Shown here in pieces: positions 4,618 through 7,578 of a stretch of 7,578 nt of DNA. The stretch is from Anaerolinea sp. (GTDB lineage: Bacteria; Chloroflexota; Anaerolineae; Anaerolineales; Villigracilaceae), in NCBI GenBank assembly GCA_020720965.1, contig DYNS01000085.1, positions 1 to 7,578 on the forward strand, written 5' to 3'. Position numbers and translations under genes: made by a program. The notes under the pieces were generated by a model. That model was not told where the DNA came from. It saw only the letters and a program-made list of their open reading frames with translations, and did no database searches. Position 1 is the first letter of the stretch; each line of letters opens with the position of its first letter.

Positions 4618-7460
4618 ATCGCCAGGGAGACACTCCAACGAAAACCGAAGTCGAAGTCGAAGTTGCCTGGGAGGTTCCTGTCACGGAGAGCACAGCGCGC
4701 GTACCTACCAGAGTCGTACCACGAGCCGCCTCGAAGGGAACGGTACTTGCCCTTTTCGTACCAGTCCGCCGACCATTCCCAAACGTTACCGGTGATATCC
4801 AACAACCCTGTTTCGGGCGTTTTACCAAGAGGGAACATGCCTACCGGGCTGGTTTGCCTCAAGTTTGCCTTGTCCGTGTTGGCATGGTCATCCTGCCACT
4901 CATTCCCCCATGCCCATTCGCGTTTGTTTCCGCTTGCTGCCTGCATCCACTCCGCTTCGGTTGGCAGGCGCAGGACGTAGTGATTATGGGGGAAAAGGTC
5001 TGGCTGACTGGCGCGTAACTGCTCGTCAAGCCACTGGCAATACGCCATCGCTTCATACCACGAGACTCCCACCACAGGGCGGGTGAGCGCGGCCCATTGT
5101 GGGTCGTTCCAATAAGCAGGTTGGCTGGGTTTGCTACGGGCACGCTCTCGGATGCGTTTTTGAGCAGATTCCATATAGCCATCCAACATGCTTTGGTCTG
5201 GTTCTTTCCCGTTGCGCCATGCCCAGCCTGCGGGTGTCCAGTATTTTTCGCTGTTATAGCCATCTGCCTCGATGAAGTCTCGATATTGGGCATTCGTCAC
5301 CGGGTAGCGCCCCATCCAAAAGTCTGGCATTTTCCCTCCCCAAATTTTGACAAAGCCCAACAAGGGTTCTGGCTGCCCTCGCAACAGAGCAGGCAAATGC
5401 CAGCGGGTTTCGTCAAAACGCGGGTCGCCCAATTTTCCGAGGCTGTTGGCAGCACGCAAACGTTCGATGGCGGGCAATTTGCCCTGCTCTACCAGGTGGG
5501 TCAGCCACCCGCGCAGGCGTTTAAGCAGTTCATCGTAGTAAGCATCGTTCTTGGGTGCTGTTTCAAGAAGTCTTAATTCCAGGGCAGCTTGTGCCCCCAG
5601 CATAGCCAGGCGATAGTCCAGGTCAGAATTGGATGTCCCCGGGTCTTTGGGAATGAGGTAGTGTAAGAGCTGCACAGCGTTACTTATCCGTGAAAAATTT
5701 TCCCGCCCTACACTCAACAAAAACACTTCACGCCACCAATCCAGGTCTTCCTGTAATTTTTCTTTGAGCGCCTTATCAAAATCAGAGCGGATGTAAGAAA
5801 GATGACAGGCTGTCAAATATTCCTGAAAGGAACGGTGCAGGAAGGCATACATCCCCTCCTTGCGTGCAATCAGCAGCCCGGCGCGCTCTTCCAGGTATTT
5901 CACCAGGTCTCGCACATCTGCCCCAGGGGGCAGCAGAGGCAGGAAGATTGTTACAATCTGCTCATAGGGAATGTCGGCGGCTTGTCGGGCTGCTTCTCCC
6001 TCACGCTCGCTCACTTCCGCCCCCTGCCGGACATGGGTCTCATACGCCAGGGTTTCCACCGCCCGGCGCAGAACCGTTTCTCCCAAGCCCAGGGCGCGTT
6101 CTATCCCCGGCTCAATCAGTCCCCGCACCTGCCGCTGGGTCTGCCAGCGGTCCAGAAGCAAGACAACCGAGCCTTCATACAAATCCGCACGGTTATCAGG
6201 CAGTCTGCCGCGATGGGTGTGCAGGGTTGCCATCAGGGTCAGCAAGAGTGGACGGGAGGCAAGGTCTGCCAGTTGGGGGCGTTCCCGCATGGCTTCAATC
6301 AGTTGGCTAGTCTTTTCATTCGCTTTTTCTTCCTCCCAGGATTGTGCCGCACGCACCGCACGATACCACTGGGCAATGAAATTTTCGGCTTGCTCCTGGC
6401 TAAAGGGAGCCAGGGCTACTTCCTGAAATTCTGGCAGCCGAAACGCGCCCACATAAGCATAGGGCCGCGCAGTCAGCAAAAATCGGGTTTGCTCCGGAAG
6501 TGTCTCTGACCATTCCTGAATCGATTCCAGCAGGCAACGGCGGCGCTGATTGGCTTCTGGCACTTCGTCCAAGCCATCCAGCAAAACCAATGCCCCGCGC
6601 CGTTCCACCTGCTCTTGCAGGTAAGGCAGCAACTGGTCTGCGGTTGCCTTACCCAATATGTCGCTCATCTCCACATGCACTGCCTGCCATAACAGACCTG
6701 CCTTACCTTGTTCCTGCCCAGGCTCCAGTTGGCGCGCAGCCTGGCGCAGGATGACGCGAATGGGAATGAGACCGCGCAGGACTTCGGGGATTTCTTCCTC
6801 TTCGCTTGCTCCGGCGAGAGCCGAGGCGATGAAATTGACAAAAGTGGTTTTGCCTGAACCTGCCTCACCCAAAAGAATGAGTTTGCGGGCGGTTGGTTCG
6901 CCCATTGCCTTCAAAACCGGAGTGCGTTGGCTGCCCTCTCCCTGCGAAAGTCGCAGCCCCCACAAGCGCATCTGGCGCTCATCGCCACTATCTTCCGGGC
7001 GGGGCGGGGCGGTCACATCGAGGTCGGTATAAACGTTTTTAAGGGTGATTTTTTGTTCCGCGCCCGGCACGGCAAATTGCTCCCCCAACAAGCCCAGCGG
7101 CAGCTTTTGGCATTCACGCGCCAGGGCAATCGTATAACGGCGCAGCATCAGAGCCGGAGCGTCTTGGGCGGAGACGGTAACGCGATTATTATCCCCAACG
7201 ATGACGATATTGCCCTCGGCATCTTTTTGGAAGCTGACCACCCGCGCATTGAGAATTTCAATTCTATCGCGCCCGGTGAAGTCGCCGCCGCCGGTGTTCA
7301 CATTCCCGGCCACCACAGCCCCGCCGCCGGTTTGAATACTCTGCAATTGGAAATTAATTTCGGCAATTTCCTGGCTATGGTCTTCACCCAGGTCCTGTAA
7401 TGCAAGGCGGGCAGCAAGTTTCTTACGAAGCACTTCAATCTGTTCCTGAATGGCAGGCAT
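4605..7460 (-). CDS. NACHT NTPase fused to an FGE/SUMF1 (C-type-lectin-like) domain; putative hypervariable NLR-type sensor
   Basis: A 951-residue protein. Residues 1-42 form a probable coiled coil. Residues 41-64 hold two 12-residue Gly-rich units (second: NVNTGGGDFTGR), followed by a beta-type stretch near 84-96 (NIVIVGDNNRVTV). The NACHT core has Walker A GEAGSGKTT at 198-206, Walker B LVLLDGLDEVP at 291-301 with the DxxDE acidic set, and TARP at 330-333. A helical region follows to about 690, including an EYLTACHL-type segment near 547-554. Residues about 701-944 are an FGE-sulfatase-like domain: GRYPVTNAQY 717-726, GVSWYEAMAYCQWL 798-811, RLPTEAEW 831-838, GNVWEWSADWY 891-901, LRGGSW 909-914, GFRW 939-942. 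Only one Cys (C923) occurs in its last section, so the oxidase Cys pair is absent and a ligand-binding role is more likely. ATG 7460 is preceded by AGGGAG (7467-7472) at 6 nt; an in-frame TTG lies 7 codons upstream. It is probably cytoplasmic and acts as a nucleotide-driven switch. Confidence 0.92.
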   Translation of the reverse strand: MPAIQEQIEVLRKKLAARLALQDLGEDHSQEIAEINFQLQSIQTGGGAVVAGNVNTGGGDFTGRDRIEILNARVVSFQKDAEGNIVIVGDNNRVTVSAQDAPALMLRRYTIALARECQKLPLGLLGEQFAVPGAEQKITLKNVYTDLDVTAPPRPEDSGDERQMRLWGLRLSQGEGSQRTPVLKAMGEPTARKLILLGEAGSGKTTFVNFIASALAGASEEEEIPEVLRGLIPIRVILRQAARQLEPGQEQGKAGLLWQAVHVEMSDILGKATADQLLPYLQEQVERRGALVLLDGLDEVPEANQRRRCLLESIQEWSETLPEQTRFLLTARPYAYVGAFRLPEFQEVALAPFSQEQAENFIAQWYRAVRAAQSWEEEKANEKTSQLIEAMRERPQLADLASRPLLLTLMATLHTHRGRLPDNRADLYEGSVVLLLDRWQTQRQVRGLIEPGIERALGLGETVLRRAVETLAYETHVRQGAEVSEREGEAARQAADIPYEQIVTIFLPLLPPGADVRDLVKYLEERAGLLIARKEGMYAFLHRSFQEYLTACHLSYIRSDFDKALKEKLQEDLDWWREVFLLSVGRENFSRISNAVQLLHYLIPKDPGTSNSDLDYRLAMLGAQAALELRLLETAPKNDAYYDELLKRLRGWLTHLVEQGKLPAIERLRAANSLGKLGDPRFDETRWHLPALLRGQPEPLLGFVKIWGGKMPDFWMGRYPVTNAQYRDFIEADGYNSEKYWTPAGWAWRNGKEPDQSMLDGYMESAQKRIRERARSKPSQPAYWNDPQWAALTRPVVGVSWYEAMAYCQWLDEQLRASQPDLFPHNHYVLRLPTEAEWMQAASGNKREWAWGNEWQDDHANTDKANLRQTSPVGMFPLGKTPETGLLDITGNVWEWSADWYEKGKYRSLRGGSWYDSGRYARCALRDRNLPGNFDFDFGFRWSVSLAISDS
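4638..4721 (-). other. Putative DGR-type variable region at the end of the FGE domain
   Basis: Codons for residues 914-941 follow the conserved LRGGSW and end in GFR. Of 28 codons, 23 end in C or T. Most surface positions carry residues reachable from AAC by changing adenines only: Tyr (TAC), Asp (GAC), Phe (TTC), Leu (CTC), Gly (GGC), Asn (AAC). In retroelement-diversified FGE/lectin proteins this same stretch is specified by an Asn-rich (AAC) template. No template copy is visible in the window, so this is inferred from codon pattern and domain position. Confidence 0.55.
7269..7340 (-). repeat. Two-unit Gly-rich motif in the NACHT protein
   Basis: Codons for residues 41-64 encode two 12-residue units with consensus [NS]-[VI]-[NQ]-T-G-G-G-[AD]-[VF]-[VT]-[AG]-[GR], followed by D-R. 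It lies between the N-terminal coiled coil and the NACHT core and matches the motif at 4373-4444 in residues and, in large part, in bases. Confidence 0.8.
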
Positions 7461-7498
7461 GGCAATCTCCCTTTTTCTCAATTCGTCTCAGGCTGCAC

Positions 7499-7578
7499 CC
7501 CAGGCTGGTCTCGCATCCCCTCAATGGGGAATCAGCCGCATATCCGAAATAATTTTGTCCCAGGCTGGTCTCGCGTCC
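7499..7578. repeat. 60-bp-spaced direct repeat with internal palindrome, cut by the window edge
   Basis: A 20-bp sequence (CCAGGCTGGTCTCGC core) occurs at 7499-7518 and 7559-7578 with one mismatch (A versus G at 7515/7575). In the first copy GGCTG (7503-7507) pairs with CAGCC (7533-7537) and an inner TCCCC/GGGGA stem (7516-7520, 7526-7530) lies between them, so the 35-bp element folds as a hairpin. The second copy is truncated. It could be the start of a tandem-repeat block or a degenerate CRISPR edge. It lies in the upstream region of the NACHT gene, where its promoter should be; I could not identify a convincing -35/-10 pair. Confidence 0.65.

Noticed and set aside
4605..4740. A complete diversity-generating retroelement
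   Set aside because: No reverse transcriptase, accessory protein or template repeat is visible on either strand; only a candidate variable region can be supported.
3989..5018. Several plus-strand open frames of 148-268 codons
   Set aside because: They run opposite to the well-supported small protein and the FGE domain, and their products are Pro/Arg/Ser-rich frame shadows.
4605..5360. Active formylglycine-generating enzyme or sulfatase modifier
   Set aside because: The Cys pair needed for catalysis is absent, and the domain is fused to a NACHT ATPase.
7461..7481. TTG start seven codons upstream of the chosen NACHT start
   Set aside because: The AGGGAG ribosome site lies inside this extension and points to the ATG at 7460.
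7499..7578. CRISPR array
   Set aside because: Only one full and one cut copy are present, with a mismatch and with shared bases outside the element; not enough to call.

Overview
The window reads as an accessory, defence-type region of a bacterial chromosome. All recognisable genes lie on the minus strand. The mix is a type III-like restriction-modification pair, a relic VapBC pair, and a large NACHT ATPase fused to a formylglycine-generating-enzyme (FGE/SUMF1)-like C-terminus with a small partner protein. This mix, the moderate-to-high GC, and the protein style (NACHT-FGE fusions, Gly/Asn-rich 'GNVNTGGGDF' motifs) suggest Chloroflexota (Anaerolineae-like) or a similar multicellular or filamentous lineage. 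That assignment is inference; no rRNA or taxonomic marker is present.

Layout in the direction of transcription, right to left. At 7499-7578 a 20-bp sequence occurs twice, 60 bp apart, and the second copy is cut by the window edge. At 7460-4605 lies a 951-residue protein: N-terminal coiled coil, a Gly-rich two-repeat motif, a NACHT NTPase, a helical region and an FGE/C-type-lectin-like domain. The end of that domain looks like the variable region of a diversity-generating retroelement (DGR) target. After its stop codon come a heptanucleotide repeat and a perfect 11-bp stem-loop. At 4474-4064 lies a 136-residue protein that carries the same two-repeat Gly-rich motif and ends in a hydrophobic, Gly-containing helix region. 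At 3935-3742 lie a possible decayed ORF end and a promoter. At 3741-3353 lie a DUF2281-type VapB antitoxin and a VapC toxin gene that has lost its middle. At 3209-150 lies a complete 1019-residue Res subunit (SF2 helicase plus PD-(D/E)XK nuclease). A dispersed-type palindrome (81-150) follows, and the first 21 codons of a DNA methyltransferase (Mod) run off the left edge.

Working together: Res and Mod should form a restriction-modification system. The NACHT-FGE protein and the 136-residue protein look like a sensor/effector pair. The sensor end seems hypervariable, the NACHT would be the switch, and the shared Gly-rich motif could pass the signal by templated assembly, as amyloid-type motifs do in fungal and bacterial NLR systems. 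That last model is a hypothesis from the sequence, and it is the best candidate here for an undescribed system. No reverse transcriptase or template repeat is in the window, so any diversification machinery would lie outside it.
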